Program-made: the position numbers and the translations under genes
In this document: piece after piece, positions 14,053 to 22,874 of the stretch
Position numbering within the stretch: position 1 is the stretch's first letter
Layout: every line of letters begins with the position of its first letter
Notes under the pieces: model-generated
What the model saw: the letters and a program-made list of their open reading frames with translations, nothing else
The model's database searches: none
Told to the model about the DNA's origin: nothing
Assembly (NCBI GenBank): GCA_009926405.1
Contig: RFOZ01000008.1
Location: 1 to 27,319 of the forward strand
Length of the DNA: 27,319 nucleotides
Reading direction: 5' to 3'
Origin: Cytophagia bacterium
Lineage (GTDB): Bacteria > Bacteroidota > Bacteroidia > UBA7662

Positions 14053-15726
14053 ATGCGTCCTCTCCCCCTTCCTACAGGCTTATGGAGCTTGGTCTTGGTC
14101 CTGGCTTTCACCGGTTCCATGGCCCAAAGTCCCGCCGGCAATGTCTCGGAAGGTGGTTCCTTTGAAATTATTGAGTCCGGGGAAGGACGATTGGACCAAG
14201 GGCCCCAAGGCAGCACCAAAACCCTGAGCGGGGGTGTTGTCTTGCGATACCGTGATTGGCTTTTGCGTTGCCGAGAAGTCGTCCTTTTGGACCAAGACCA
14301 AACCGCACGGGCCTCGGGCAAAATCATCCTTCAGGGAAAATCCGGTTTGCGAATTCAATCAGAACGCCTGCTCTGGAATACCACCAACAAAATGGCACTG
14401 TTTGAGGACGATGTCCGCTGCAAACAGGGTGACATGTCTTTGGAAACCCCTGCCTTGCGTCTTTCTACCGAAAGCTCCGAAGCCGTTTATGAAAAAGGAG
14501 GGGTCCTCCGACAAGGGGCTTTGCGAATCGAAAGTCGATACGGCTTTGGAGACCTGAACAAAAAAGAATACCAGTTTAAGAAACAAGTGGTGGTTCGACA
14601 TCCGGAGCTGGATCTACGAACCGAAGCTTGTCGCTACCTGGCCGCGCCAGACTGCTTGGTTTTGGAGGCTCCGGCGCGCATGGCAGGCCTGCAAGGGAAC
14701 ATGCAGGGGGATCGCGGCTCCTATCAGCTAAAATCCAAGAAAGTCCTGCTTTACCGTGAGCTCCATTCGAGCCTTTCCCCGTCCGGTCCTACCATGGCTT
14801 TCCTTCAAGACCGTTACCTAATTGCGGGGGATACCCTGCAACTTGACCAGAAATTCGGCGCCTACCGGGCCAAGGGCAAAGCCCAGTGGTTGGATCTTCA
14901 ACGAAAAATCACGCTTCAGGGGGATTTATTAGCCTTGGATTCGGCGCGAAACCTCCCAACATCACCCCCGGTTCCCCGCCATTCTCAGAGGCGCCAAGGG
15001 TTATGGGCCTTGGGGCAGGTTCGACTCCTGGACGAATCCTACCAACCCTCCTTTGAATGGATCGCCCAAAGCCTGTACGGCTGGATGCCGACCCCCACCG
15101 ATTCTCTGATGCTATGGACCAAAGAACCCTCGCTGCTTGCCCAAGGAAACTGGTTGTTTCAAAGCAGTTATTTGTTTTTGGATCGACAAAACCGGACCCT
15201 GCAGGCCATCGGTCCCATCCTGGCATGGCAAGGCAAAAGTCAATTGGAATCCAACGGTCTCTTGTGGAAAAACATGGGGGATAGCGTGAGTACCCTGGAC
15301 TTTGAAGGAAGCACCGGACTCTGCGAAGAAGCCGATACCCTCCCCTGGCCCCTTTACCACCAAGCCGTTGGCCAAAAAGCCAAGGCAAGCATATCCGCAA
15401 CGAGCCTACGTGATTTTGAATTGATTGGAAACACGGTCACCCTTTATTGGACCCGGGGAACCGACAGCCTTTGGTCGGCTTTGAGCCGTACCGAATCCGC
15501 CAGGGCGGTCTTTGAATTTCAAAATCAACAATTAAAAACCGCACGATACTATGGGGGACCCCGCGGAACCTACACCCCCATGCCTTTGCTAACAGAGGCA
15601 CCGAAGTTTTTGGCAGGGGTTCGGCCCCAATTTGATCTTCAAGAAAAAGCGATCCTCGCCCTGGAAGAACGAAGACGCCTCTACCCCCAACGTATGCCCC
15701 GTGACCTGGCCCCCCTGCCTCGTTAA
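14053..15726 (+). CDS. OstA-like protein (LptA/LptD N-terminal-like repeats)
   Basis: A 557-residue exported protein. Its signal peptide is MRPLPLPTGLWSLVLVLAFTGSMAQ, with probable cleavage after Ala24. The body consists of repeated beta-strand units of the LptA/OstA type, for example SGGVVLRYRDWLLRCREVVLLDQ, ASGKIILQGKSGLRIQSERLLW, MALFEDDVRCKQGDMSLETPALRL and QFKKQVVVRHPELDL. Such repeats form the beta-jellyroll that carries LPS across the periplasm. The long Bacteroidota OstA-like family (about 550 residues) is thought by analogy to aid LPS transport; this is not shown here. ATG 14053 is preferred over the in-frame TTG at 14002, which lies upstream of the promoter box, because the signal peptide begins there. 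It is divergent from the glycosyltransferase and convergent with ftcD. Confidence 0.82.
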   Translation: MRPLPLPTGLWSLVLVLAFTGSMAQSPAGNVSEGGSFEIIESGEGRLDQGPQGSTKTLSGGVVLRYRDWLLRCREVVLLDQDQTARASGKIILQGKSGLRIQSERLLWNTTNKMALFEDDVRCKQGDMSLETPALRLSTESSEAVYEKGGVLRQGALRIESRYGFGDLNKKEYQFKKQVVVRHPELDLRTEACRYLAAPDCLVLEAPARMAGLQGNMQGDRGSYQLKSKKVLLYRELHSSLSPSGPTMAFLQDRYLIAGDTLQLDQKFGAYRAKGKAQWLDLQRKITLQGDLLALDSARNLPTSPPVPRHSQRRQGLWALGQVRLLDESYQPSFEWIAQSLYGWMPTPTDSLMLWTKEPSLLAQGNWLFQSSYLFLDRQNRTLQAIGPILAWQGKSQLESNGLLWKNMGDSVSTLDFEGSTGLCEEADTLPWPLYHQAVGQKAKASISATSLRDFELIGNTVTLYWTRGTDSLWSALSRTESARAVFEFQNQQLKTARYYGGPRGTYTPMPLLTEAPKFLAGVRPQFDLQEKAILALEERRRLYPQRMPRDLAPLPR

Positions 15727-15736
15727 GAACAGGGAT

Positions 15737-15749
15737 AAACGGGGCGTTT
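15737..15749. terminator. Small hairpin between convergent ostA-like gene and ftcD
   Basis: AAACG (15737-15741), a GGG loop and CGTTT (15745-15749) form a 5-bp stem, followed by T residues on the plus strand and preceded by A residues. It lies between the two stop codons, touching the ftcD stop. It is short, so a terminator role is only suggested by position. Confidence 0.3.
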
Positions 15750-17437
15750 TATTCAAAAAGCGCTTCGCCTTGGGCCAAGGCCCTATCCAGGTCCTTGTTA
15801 CAAATTAGTCGGAGTTCTTGGGCCCTGGCCAACCCTTGATCCGCTACAGGGTGTCGTCCCTTCTCGGGCCCTGCGTTGATTCGTACATTCCAATAGGCCC
15901 CTTCCAGGGCAGCTCGGGCTGCTAACAATCCCACCATTGCATCGGAACGGGAGCCCGGGTTTCCTTTGATCAGAATTTGTTCTAACAACGGAATAAGTCT
16001 TTTCACAGCCTCCATTGTCTCCAACGGAACCCTGAGGGCTTCCAAATTGGCTTCTTCCAGAGCCGCCTTACGCTCAGCTTGTTGGGCCGGGCTTTGTTTG
16101 GGCAAAGCCAAGGCTTTCATAACACCCTCAAAAGCCTCGGTATCCTTATCCACCGCGGCCAAAAATCCTTCCTTGGCATCTTGAAGTTCTTCGGCCAACC
16201 CCGAAAAGATTTCCAATTCGTTTTCCCAACCCCGTTTGTGCGCCGAAAGGTTGGCGACCATTGCCCCAAGGGCAGCGCCCAGCGCCCCCATGGCAGCCGC
16301 AACAGAACCTCCACCGGGTGCTGGCGCATCGCTGGCCGTCAAATCGGCTAAATCACCCAAGGACATGCTTGCTAGGCGACCCCTTGGCGCTTGCATGGCG
16401 TATTCAATAATCTTTTTTTGGGGATCAAACGGACCCAATTGCCGCAATCCCAAACTTTGAACCGCCGACTCGATTAGCTCGGCATCGGAGGCACCGGCGG
16501 AGCGACCGGCTTTTTTGAGAAAATACCTCCCTGCCTTGCGCAAACTCTCCAGGGGAACCAGGCCTACCAACTCAGAACCGGTGACTCGCAACCCACGAGC
16601 CTGGGCCGAATCCCAAACCGCTTCATAGGCTTCATGCAAATCAGTATCCGAGAGACGGGTCAAGTTCATGGAAACCTGAGCCATCTGGTATTCAGGGATA
16701 TACCAACCCACCCCTTTCACCGATTTGCAGGTGCCGGGTTGGCGGAGGGGTTCGCCCTGGGAATCGGTAATAATTTTGCCGGTGACAGGATGTCCATCGC
16801 GCAGGACACGACCGGCTTCGCGCACATCAAAGGCTACCGAATTCGCCAAACGGGTCGAAACTGTGTTAAGATTGACATTGTAAGCCACCAACAAATCCCT
16901 CGCACCGATCACCGTTGCCCCGCTTAATGCGTTGAATTCATGGGGGCCAAAATCCGGGGTCCACCGTTCCGATTTCATTCGCTCGGCCAATCCTTCGTAT
17001 TCCCCGGCTCGAATATCCGCTAGGTTTCTGCGATGAGGCGCAGTCGCCGAATACTCGTAGAGATAAACCGGGATACCCAAGGCACGACCCACCCTTTCGG
17101 CAAGAATGCGGGACCATTCCACGGCTTCTTCGACCTCCATCCCTGCGATAGGAATTAGAGGACAAACATCGGTGGCGCCCATTCGTGCATGTTCACCTTG
17201 GTGATCACGCATGTCGATTAAGGCGGCGGCTTCGGCGATAGCCCTGTAGGCGGCCTCGACCACGGCGGCCGGGGAACCTACCAAGGTCATCACCGTGCGA
17301 TTGGTAGCATGACCAGGATCAACATCGAGCAGACGGGTTCCTTCAACGGACCCAAAAGCCGACGATATTTTGTCAATTACTGATTTTCTACGTCCCTCCG
17401 AGAAATTGGGAACGCATTCCATTAGAGGAGATGCCAT
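15749..17437 (-). CDS. ftcD: Bifunctional glutamate formimidoyltransferase / formimidoyl-THF cyclodeaminase
   Basis: Two-domain folate enzyme of histidine degradation. The first domain moves the formimino group from formiminoglutamate to tetrahydrofolate. The second releases ammonia to give 5,10-methenyl-THF. Residues 1-330 are the transferase: MECVPNFSEGR at the start, DVDPGHATNRTV, MRDHQGEHARMGATDVCP and VYLYEYSA. Residues from about 350 are the cyclodeaminase, with the PAPGGGSVAAAMGALGAAL signature and C-terminal helices. The 562 residues fit the bifunctional form. The ATG at 17437 is chosen; a TTG six bases upstream lies inside a -7-like box. No hutH, hutU or hutI is nearby, so the pathway context must lie elsewhere. 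It is divergent from the PhoD-like gene. Confidence 0.95.
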   Translation of the reverse strand: MASPLMECVPNFSEGRRKSVIDKISSAFGSVEGTRLLDVDPGHATNRTVMTLVGSPAAVVEAAYRAIAEAAALIDMRDHQGEHARMGATDVCPLIPIAGMEVEEAVEWSRILAERVGRALGIPVYLYEYSATAPHRRNLADIRAGEYEGLAERMKSERWTPDFGPHEFNALSGATVIGARDLLVAYNVNLNTVSTRLANSVAFDVREAGRVLRDGHPVTGKIITDSQGEPLRQPGTCKSVKGVGWYIPEYQMAQVSMNLTRLSDTDLHEAYEAVWDSAQARGLRVTGSELVGLVPLESLRKAGRYFLKKAGRSAGASDAELIESAVQSLGLRQLGPFDPQKKIIEYAMQAPRGRLASMSLGDLADLTASDAPAPGGGSVAAAMGALGAALGAMVANLSAHKRGWENELEIFSGLAEELQDAKEGFLAAVDKDTEAFEGVMKALALPKQSPAQQAERKAALEEANLEALRVPLETMEAVKRLIPLLEQILIKGNPGSRSDAMVGLLAARAALEGAYWNVRINAGPEKGRHPVADQGLARAQELRLICNKDLDRALAQGEALFE

Positions 17438-17440
17438 GGT

Positions 17441-17448
17441 CAAAATTT
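17441..17448 (-). promoter_or_regulatory. Putative -7 promoter box for ftcD
   Basis: Minus strand AAATTTTG, one mismatch from TAnnTTTG. It ends three bases before the ATG at 17437, the same geometry as the exact box before guaA. Confidence 0.4.
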
Positions 17449-17483
17449 GCTTAAAATTAAAAAGGCACCCCCTCTTTTGGCCC

Positions 17484-17491
17484 TAATTTTA
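17484..17491 (+). promoter_or_regulatory. Putative -7 promoter box for the PhoD-like gene
   Basis: TAATTTTA, one mismatch from TAnnTTTG, four bases before the ATG at 17496. It has the same near-leaderless placement as other boxes here. Confidence 0.35.
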
Positions 17492-17495
17492 GGAT

Positions 17496-18917
17496 ATGAA
17501 AGTCAAGTTCCTCCAGCTCCTTGCCGGGGTCCTCGTGATCCTCGGGGCAGCCACCGCCCAAACCATTCAACCCAGGACACTCGAAGAACGCCATCCCCTG
17601 TGGGCTGGTGGTCCCATGTTGGGTCATGCCGGCCTTCGTTACGCTTCGGTTTGGGTTCAAACCAAGGGGCCGGCCACCCTTTGCTTGGAATACCAATTGG
17701 TCGGTCAAGCGGTGGATAGCAGCCGAGAGCCCTGGATACCTTCGGTTTCTTTGCGCAGTGGCACCCAATGCAAGGAGGTCACAGCGGGTCCTGCGTACAC
17801 GGCCCTTTTTGAATTGGATCAATTGCACGAAGGCGCTACGTATCAATACCGTATTCTCGTTCAAACGAATCCTTCGCCGGAAGAGGACGTCGAAGAGGAT
17901 TTAGAAACCTTGGCAACAGGAACCTTCAAGACCCAACCTCATTTTGCCCATCGCTACCCGGCACCCGATTTTACCTTGGCCATCGGATCCTGCGCCTATG
18001 TCAACGACCCGGCCTACGACCGACCATCGGTTTCCTACGGAGGTCAATACCAAGTCTTTGAAAGCCTTGCATCCGAAAGCCCTGATGCCATGATTTGGTT
18101 GGGTGACAATGTTTATTTTCGAGAAGGCGATTGGGAGAGTCTGTTGGGAATGATCCACCGGTACCGGCATCATCGTGCCTTACCTGAATTGCAGCGTCTC
18201 CTAACCACCTGTCCTCATTACGCCGTTTGGGACGATCATGATTTTGGACCCAACGATGCGACGGGAGCTTGGCCTCTCAAACGTGAAAGCCTCGAGGCGT
18301 TCAAATTGTTTTGGGCCAACCCTTCTTACGGTATGCCTGAATTTGAAGGGATTAGCACGGCCTTTCGTTTGAGGGATGTGGATCTTTTTTTGTTAGACAA
18401 CCGTTACCACCGAAGCCATCATGCTCTGAAGGATTCGTGTGAACGCCGCATGCTGGGACAGGCCCAAATCAATTGGTTGGTCGAAGCCCTCAAGTTTAGC
18501 CGTGCTCCTTTTAAATTGGTTGTCTGCGGAAGCCAAGTTCTTAACAGCGAAGCGGTGCACGAGACTTTTGCCAATTACCCCTGCGAGCAGGCGGACCTAC
18601 TCAAGCGTTTGGCCGAAGAAAAGATCCATAACCTGGTTTTTTTGACCGGAGATCGACACCACACCGAACGGACTCAGCGAACAGTGGATGGGGTTGTTTT
18701 TAATGAAATAACCTCCTCTCCCCTGACCAGCGGGGTTCATAACCAGGCCGAAGAGGAGAACAATCGCTACCGAGTCCCCGGTTCCTTGGGCAAAACGCGC
18801 GGTTATGCCACCTTGCGATTCAGTGGTCCATCCAAAAAACGGAGCATGCTTATCCGATTCCACAACCAGGATGGAAAAATTTACTATGAATCCACCCTTA
18901 ACAGCCTACAGCCTTGA
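17496..18917 (+). CDS. PhoD-like alkaline phosphatase/phosphodiesterase, exported
   Basis: Secreted metallophosphoesterase of the PhoD family, which uses iron and calcium to hydrolyse phosphate esters. The signal peptide is MKVKFLQLLAGVLVILGAATA-Q. Residues about 30-150 form a beta-sandwich N-terminal domain. The catalytic domain follows with GSC (Cys166, the family's iron-ligand position), LGDN (Asp204), WDDHDFG (Asp246-Asp249), GSQVLN and TGDRHH (Asp386, His388-389). The 473 residues are normal. The ATG at 17496 starts directly at the signal peptide. Six bases separate its stop from the PLP enzyme gene, so the two are probably one operon. The substrate could be phosphomonoesters, phosphodiesters or teichoic-acid-like polymers. 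Confidence 0.88.
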   Translation: MKVKFLQLLAGVLVILGAATAQTIQPRTLEERHPLWAGGPMLGHAGLRYASVWVQTKGPATLCLEYQLVGQAVDSSREPWIPSVSLRSGTQCKEVTAGPAYTALFELDQLHEGATYQYRILVQTNPSPEEDVEEDLETLATGTFKTQPHFAHRYPAPDFTLAIGSCAYVNDPAYDRPSVSYGGQYQVFESLASESPDAMIWLGDNVYFREGDWESLLGMIHRYRHHRALPELQRLLTTCPHYAVWDDHDFGPNDATGAWPLKRESLEAFKLFWANPSYGMPEFEGISTAFRLRDVDLFLLDNRYHRSHHALKDSCERRMLGQAQINWLVEALKFSRAPFKLVVCGSQVLNSEAVHETFANYPCEQADLLKRLAEEKIHNLVFLTGDRHHTERTQRTVDGVVFNEITSSPLTSGVHNQAEEENNRYRVPGSLGKTRGYATLRFSGPSKKRSMLIRFHNQDGKIYYESTLNSLQP

Positions 18918-18923
18918 TCGCCC

Positions 18924-20117
18924 ATGAAACGACGCAGCACACAACTAATACACCCCGACACCTCAAGAGCCAAATCCGAAGGAGCCGTCAAAACTCCAAT
19001 TTATGCTTCGTCCACTTACCTATTTGAAAGCGCCGAAGCTGGAGCAGCCACTTTTGCCCTGCAGCAAGGCCGGCCCGTAGACCACGAACCAGCACCTTTC
19101 AACTATGCGCGTTTAGGGCATCCAAATTTGGAAACGGTGGAAGCCCAATTGCTAGCCGTTGAAGGAGGCCAAGCAGGTGTGCACGATGCCCTTGCTTTTG
19201 AAAGCGGTATGGCGGCCATTACCACGACCCTTCTAAGCCTGCTTAAGCCCGGATCTGTTTTGGTCACCACCACCCCTTTGTACGGTGGCACCCGTCAATT
19301 CATCCGTGATTTCCTGGAACCTTGGGGCCTACGAACCTACGCCCTGCAGCCATCAAGCACCGCCGAACAAGTCCTAAAGGACCTTGACGGACGCATTCCT
19401 TCCATCCTTTATGTTGAAACCCCGGCCAATCCCACCAACCAAATTTGGGACTGGAAACTCCTCAAGGACCTAAAAACGTCGTGGGGTTCGTCCGGACAGC
19501 GGGTTATACTCCTGGCTGATAACACCTACCTGGGACCCTGTTGGCAAAAACCTTTGGAACTTGGAGCCGATATTTCCCTTTATTCGGCTACCAAATCCAT
19601 GAGCGGTCACAGCGATTTGATCTGCGGGGCCTGCGTAGGGGATGCCACCCTGATCCGGAGTATTTGTTCTTGGCGTAACAAATTAGGCAATACCGCCAGT
19701 CCCTTCACAGCCTGGCTCTTGTCTAGAAGCCTGGAGACCGTCGAATTGCGTATGCAGGCAACGCAACGCAATGCGCAAATCCTTGTACCCCGATTGAGAG
19801 AACATCCGGGAATTCAACGCTTGGAGTATCCAGGTTCCGGAGCCATGATTTCGATTTGGTTGAACGGCCCGGAGAACCGAAACAACGCATGGAAGTTTTT
19901 GAATGCTCTTAAAATCATTCAGTTAGCTGTTTCTTTGGGGAGCAACGAAAGCCTGGCATGTCACCCGGCATCCACCACCCACAGCGGGGTGGATCCTGAA
20001 GAACGAAAGCAACACGGCATCGGTGAACCGTTGCTGCGTTTATCCATCGGCATCGAAGACCCAGAAGATTTATGGGAAGATTTGTTGAATGCTCTGGATG
20101 CCGCGAACGAACGCTAA
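18924..20117 (+). CDS. Cys/Met metabolism PLP-dependent enzyme (methionine/cystathionine gamma-lyase-like)
   Basis: Fold-type I PLP enzyme of the trans-sulfuration family, cytoplasmic, 397 residues. Visible features: N-terminal THP-like opening (STQLIHPDTS), Tyr61 and Arg63 in FNYARLGHP (phosphate contacts from the neighbouring subunit), FESGMAA, PLYGG at 118-122, ETPANPTN, ADNTYLGP, and the PLP-binding Lys224 in YSATKSMSGHSD. Substrate-site segment SLGSNESLACHPASTTHS and RLSIGIEDPEDL close the protein. Gly122 stands where methionine gamma-lyases usually have Cys, so that activity is less certain. Cystathionine gamma-lyase, gamma-synthase and O-acetylhomoserine sulfhydrylase remain open. Its stop overlaps the convergent RsmB-like gene by 4 bp. 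Confidence 0.88.
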   Translation: MKRRSTQLIHPDTSRAKSEGAVKTPIYASSTYLFESAEAGAATFALQQGRPVDHEPAPFNYARLGHPNLETVEAQLLAVEGGQAGVHDALAFESGMAAITTTLLSLLKPGSVLVTTTPLYGGTRQFIRDFLEPWGLRTYALQPSSTAEQVLKDLDGRIPSILYVETPANPTNQIWDWKLLKDLKTSWGSSGQRVILLADNTYLGPCWQKPLELGADISLYSATKSMSGHSDLICGACVGDATLIRSICSWRNKLGNTASPFTAWLLSRSLETVELRMQATQRNAQILVPRLREHPGIQRLEYPGSGAMISIWLNGPENRNNAWKFLNALKIIQLAVSLGSNESLACHPASTTHSGVDPEERKQHGIGEPLLRLSIGIEDPEDLWEDLLNALDAANER

Positions 20118-21313
20118 GTTTTGCGTAGACGAGCAGCATACAAGACATCGGCTCCCAAGGCAGATCCATCGATGTATCGATCCTCCTCCAAGACGGAACC
20201 CGGATGTTTTTGTAACATTTTTTGAATCAAGCCTTCGTTTTCGGCAGCATACACCGAACAAGTTGCGTAGACCAAGAAACCACCGGATTGGAGGCGACTC
20301 CAGAGTCGGCCGAAGAGGACGGCCTGCTTCTCTGCCATCTGTTCCGGATCAATCGGAGGCAACAACTGTTTCGAGGGTTGGTTGCGCCACGAGCCTGAAC
20401 CAGTGCATGGTGCATCCAACAAAATCCCGTCAAATCGCTCGGGAAAAGACCCCAAATCAGGGGTAAAAACCTGGGTCCAATCCACCACGGCCCGGCTGTA
20501 ATTCCTCCAGCCGGCTTTTTGGAAACGGCGGGACAATTCCTGCAAAGCCGATTCCCTTGCATCGGTCACAAACCACTGCAACGATGGAAAGGCCTGATGA
20601 AGCAACAAGGTCTTTCCTCCGGCCCCGGCACAGGCATCCAGCCAACGACCCTGTGCATGTTGAGGAAAAAGTTCTACCAACATCTGGCAGGACCAATCCT
20701 GCATTTCGAACCATGCATCGGCAAAGGCTGGCAAGGTATGCAGAGCCAGACCCAATGGAAGCGATGCCGTCCCATACGGACCCTTTACCTTGGAATCAAA
20801 GCGTTCGGGTTCGGGCCAGGAACGTTCTGCGATTTGTTCTAACAAAGCAGGCCACTTGGAGGCATCGACTCGAATCCATGCTTTTCCAGCCCTTCCCTGG
20901 GCCCGAAAGAACGCATCCTGGTTTAGACGTGGGCTGACCCACTCCGCTCCAGGAAACCCGAAGGATCCCAATCGTTGCGCGGCATCCAGGGTTTGATTCT
21001 CCAACCCGAGATTGGCTCGAAGGGCATCCACCCAGGGGTGTTCGTTTCCGTAACAGTCGGCGAGGCCCTCGGCCAGGCAGCGTTCCCACGATTCATCGGG
21101 GAGGTAACGCTTGGCCCTCATAGCCTGATAGACCCCGTCAGACCATTCTTTGCGGTCTCTGGACCCCATCTGTGGGTATTTGCGCGCTGTTTCACGAAGC
21201 ATGCCCGGCAAATCCGTTCCGGAGTCAGAACGCTTCCGTTCCCAAATCGACAGAAAGTCCAATACCTGGGCGGAACGGCGATGCCATCGACCGCCTGTGT
21301 TTTCTATTCCCAT
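20114..21313 (-). CDS. RsmB/NSUN-like RNA 5-methylcytosine methyltransferase
   Basis: SAM-dependent methyltransferase of the RsmB/Sun/NSUN family, which methylates cytosine C5 in rRNA or tRNA. The N-terminal half (about 1-200) is a divergent RNA-binding part. The Rossmann-fold catalytic domain has WLDACAGAGGKTLLL (SAM binding), VVDWTQ, LLDAPCTGSGSWRNQPS with Cys303, and YATCSVYAAENE with Cys352. These are the release and nucleophile cysteines of the family. The 399 residues fit. The ATG at 21313 overlaps the end of guaA by 10 bp, implying coupled translation. The target (16S rRNA, 23S rRNA or tRNA) cannot be inferred, so no symbol is given. Confidence 0.88.
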   Translation of the reverse strand: MGIENTGGRWHRRSAQVLDFLSIWERKRSDSGTDLPGMLRETARKYPQMGSRDRKEWSDGVYQAMRAKRYLPDESWERCLAEGLADCYGNEHPWVDALRANLGLENQTLDAAQRLGSFGFPGAEWVSPRLNQDAFFRAQGRAGKAWIRVDASKWPALLEQIAERSWPEPERFDSKVKGPYGTASLPLGLALHTLPAFADAWFEMQDWSCQMLVELFPQHAQGRWLDACAGAGGKTLLLHQAFPSLQWFVTDARESALQELSRRFQKAGWRNYSRAVVDWTQVFTPDLGSFPERFDGILLDAPCTGSGSWRNQPSKQLLPPIDPEQMAEKQAVLFGRLWSRLQSGGFLVYATCSVYAAENEGLIQKMLQKHPGSVLEEDRYIDGSALGADVLYAARLRKT

Positions 21314-22833
21314 TCGATGGTGGCGGGGGGTTTGGATGAAATATCGTAGACCACCCGGTTTATTCCACGAACTTTGTTAATGATGTCATTGGAAATTTCG
21401 GCCAACAATTCATAAGGCAGGTGTACCCAATCTGCGGTCATACCATCAACACTGTGGACTGCTCTCAGGGCCAAAACTCGCTCGTACGAACGCTCATCGC
21501 CCATAACCCCCACCGATCGGACCGGCAACAGAATGGCCCCTGCTTGCCAGATTTTGGAATACCAACCGCTGCGGCGCAGATGTTCCATGTAAACAGCATC
21601 GGCCTCCTGAAGCAGAGCGACGGATTCGGCATTCACCTCCCCCAAAATCCGGATTCCCAAACCAGGGCCGGGAAATGGATGGCGATCCAACAGGGCATCG
21701 GGAATGTTAAGGGCACGCCCCACTTTGCGGACCTCGTCCTTGAAAAGACTTCGTAAAGGTTCGACCAGCGCAAGCTTCATACGTTCGGGCAGACCTCCCA
21801 CGTTGTGATGCGATTTGATGGTTGCCGACGGACCGTGGACCGAAACAGATTCAATGACATCGGGGTATATGGTGCCTTGTCCCAAAAAAGCCACCTTTGG
21901 CAAGCCCCCGGACTCCTTTTCAAAGCATGAAATAAAGGCTGCTCCAATGGCTTTGCGTTTGGCCTCCGGGTCTGTGAGTCCGGCCAAAACTCGGTAAAAT
22001 TCATGGCGCGCATCCACCCCGCGCACCGATAAACCCAAATCTTGGTAAGCCTTTAGGACGTCGTGGAATTCGTTCAGGCGAAGCAATCCGTTGTCCACAA
22101 ACACACCGTGCAATCGTTCTCCGATGGCTTGGTGCAGCAACACCGCCGCCACAGTGGAATCAACCCCACCGCTAATTCCCATAACAACTTCCTTGTCACC
22201 TACTTGATCTCTAATTTGTTGCACAGCCTGTCGCACAAAAGAGTCGGCGGTCCACGTTGGTTGGAGGTCTGCGATTTTGAGGACAAAATTTTTGAGGACC
22301 TGAAAGCCTTCGTGGCTGTGGGTGACTTCCGGGTGAAATTGGATACCATAAATCGGACGATCCATCCACTCAAAGGCTGCAAATTTCACCGTATCGGTGG
22401 ATGCAATACACCTTGCACCGCTGGGGATTTGAACGATGGTATCACCGTGGGACATCCAAACCTGGGAGGCTTCTGATAAGCCCTCCAAAAGCGGAGAAGG
22501 GGCTGCTCCTTCCACCTTTAGCATCGCCCGACCGTATTCCCGTATGACCGAACGGGCCACCGATCCGCCCCGGTTGGCTGCGAGCCATTGAGCTCCGTAA
22601 CAAATACCCAAGACAGGAACTCTCTCAAACCAGGAGGGCCAAGGAACCACCGGAGCCTCCGGGTCATGGGTTGAAGAAGGGCTACCCGACAGAATAACGG
22701 CCTTCCATGGTCCCTGATCCACAGGGCAACGGTGGTAAGGCAAAATTTCGCAATAAACCTCCATCTCGCGGATTCGCCGGGCGATCAACTGGGTGTACTG
22801 CGAACCAAAATCCAAAATCAATACCTGGTCCAT
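21304..22833 (-). CDS. guaA: GMP synthase (glutamine-hydrolysing)
   Basis: Converts XMP, ATP and glutamine to GMP in the cytoplasm. Class I glutamine amidotransferase domain at about 1-190: VLILDFGSQYTQLIARR, catalytic Cys78 in GICYGAQ, and FHPEVTHS with the His-Glu pair. The ATP pyrophosphatase domain begins at GISGGVDST, and the dimerisation domain follows (RHPFPGPGLGIRI, ending NRVVYDISSKPPATIEWE). The 509 residues are typical. ATG 22833 (MDQVLILDFG) is the start; the TTG two codons upstream lies within the promoter box. It is first in a pair with the RsmB-like gene and divergent from the GmhB-like fusion. No guanine riboswitch is visible, as the upstream region is too short. Confidence 0.97.
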   Translation of the reverse strand: MDQVLILDFGSQYTQLIARRIREMEVYCEILPYHRCPVDQGPWKAVILSGSPSSTHDPEAPVVPWPSWFERVPVLGICYGAQWLAANRGGSVARSVIREYGRAMLKVEGAAPSPLLEGLSEASQVWMSHGDTIVQIPSGARCIASTDTVKFAAFEWMDRPIYGIQFHPEVTHSHEGFQVLKNFVLKIADLQPTWTADSFVRQAVQQIRDQVGDKEVVMGISGGVDSTVAAVLLHQAIGERLHGVFVDNGLLRLNEFHDVLKAYQDLGLSVRGVDARHEFYRVLAGLTDPEAKRKAIGAAFISCFEKESGGLPKVAFLGQGTIYPDVIESVSVHGPSATIKSHHNVGGLPERMKLALVEPLRSLFKDEVRKVGRALNIPDALLDRHPFPGPGLGIRILGEVNAESVALLQEADAVYMEHLRRSGWYSKIWQAGAILLPVRSVGVMGDERSYERVLALRAVHSVDGMTADWVHLPYELLAEISNDIINKVRGINRVVYDISSKPPATIEWE

Positions 22834-22836
22834 GGA

Positions 22837-22844
22837 CAAAATTA
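22837..22844 (-). promoter_or_regulatory. Putative -7 promoter box for guaA, leaderless geometry
   Basis: Minus strand TAATTTTG, an exact TAnnTTTG, ends three bases before the ATG at 22833. Transcription would begin at or next to the start codon. It also rules against the TTG start within the box. No -33 TTTG is seen. Confidence 0.5.
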
Positions 22845-22874
22845 AGGGTTGGTGGTTTACTTTGCTTGACCTGC

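Noticed and set aside
17437..17443. TTG start for FtcD
   Set aside because: It is inside the -7-like box, and the ATG two codons later fits the family.
22833..22839. TTG start adding two residues to GuaA
   Set aside because: The TTG is part of the TAATTTTG promoter box; ATG at 22833 gives the standard GMP synthase N-terminus.
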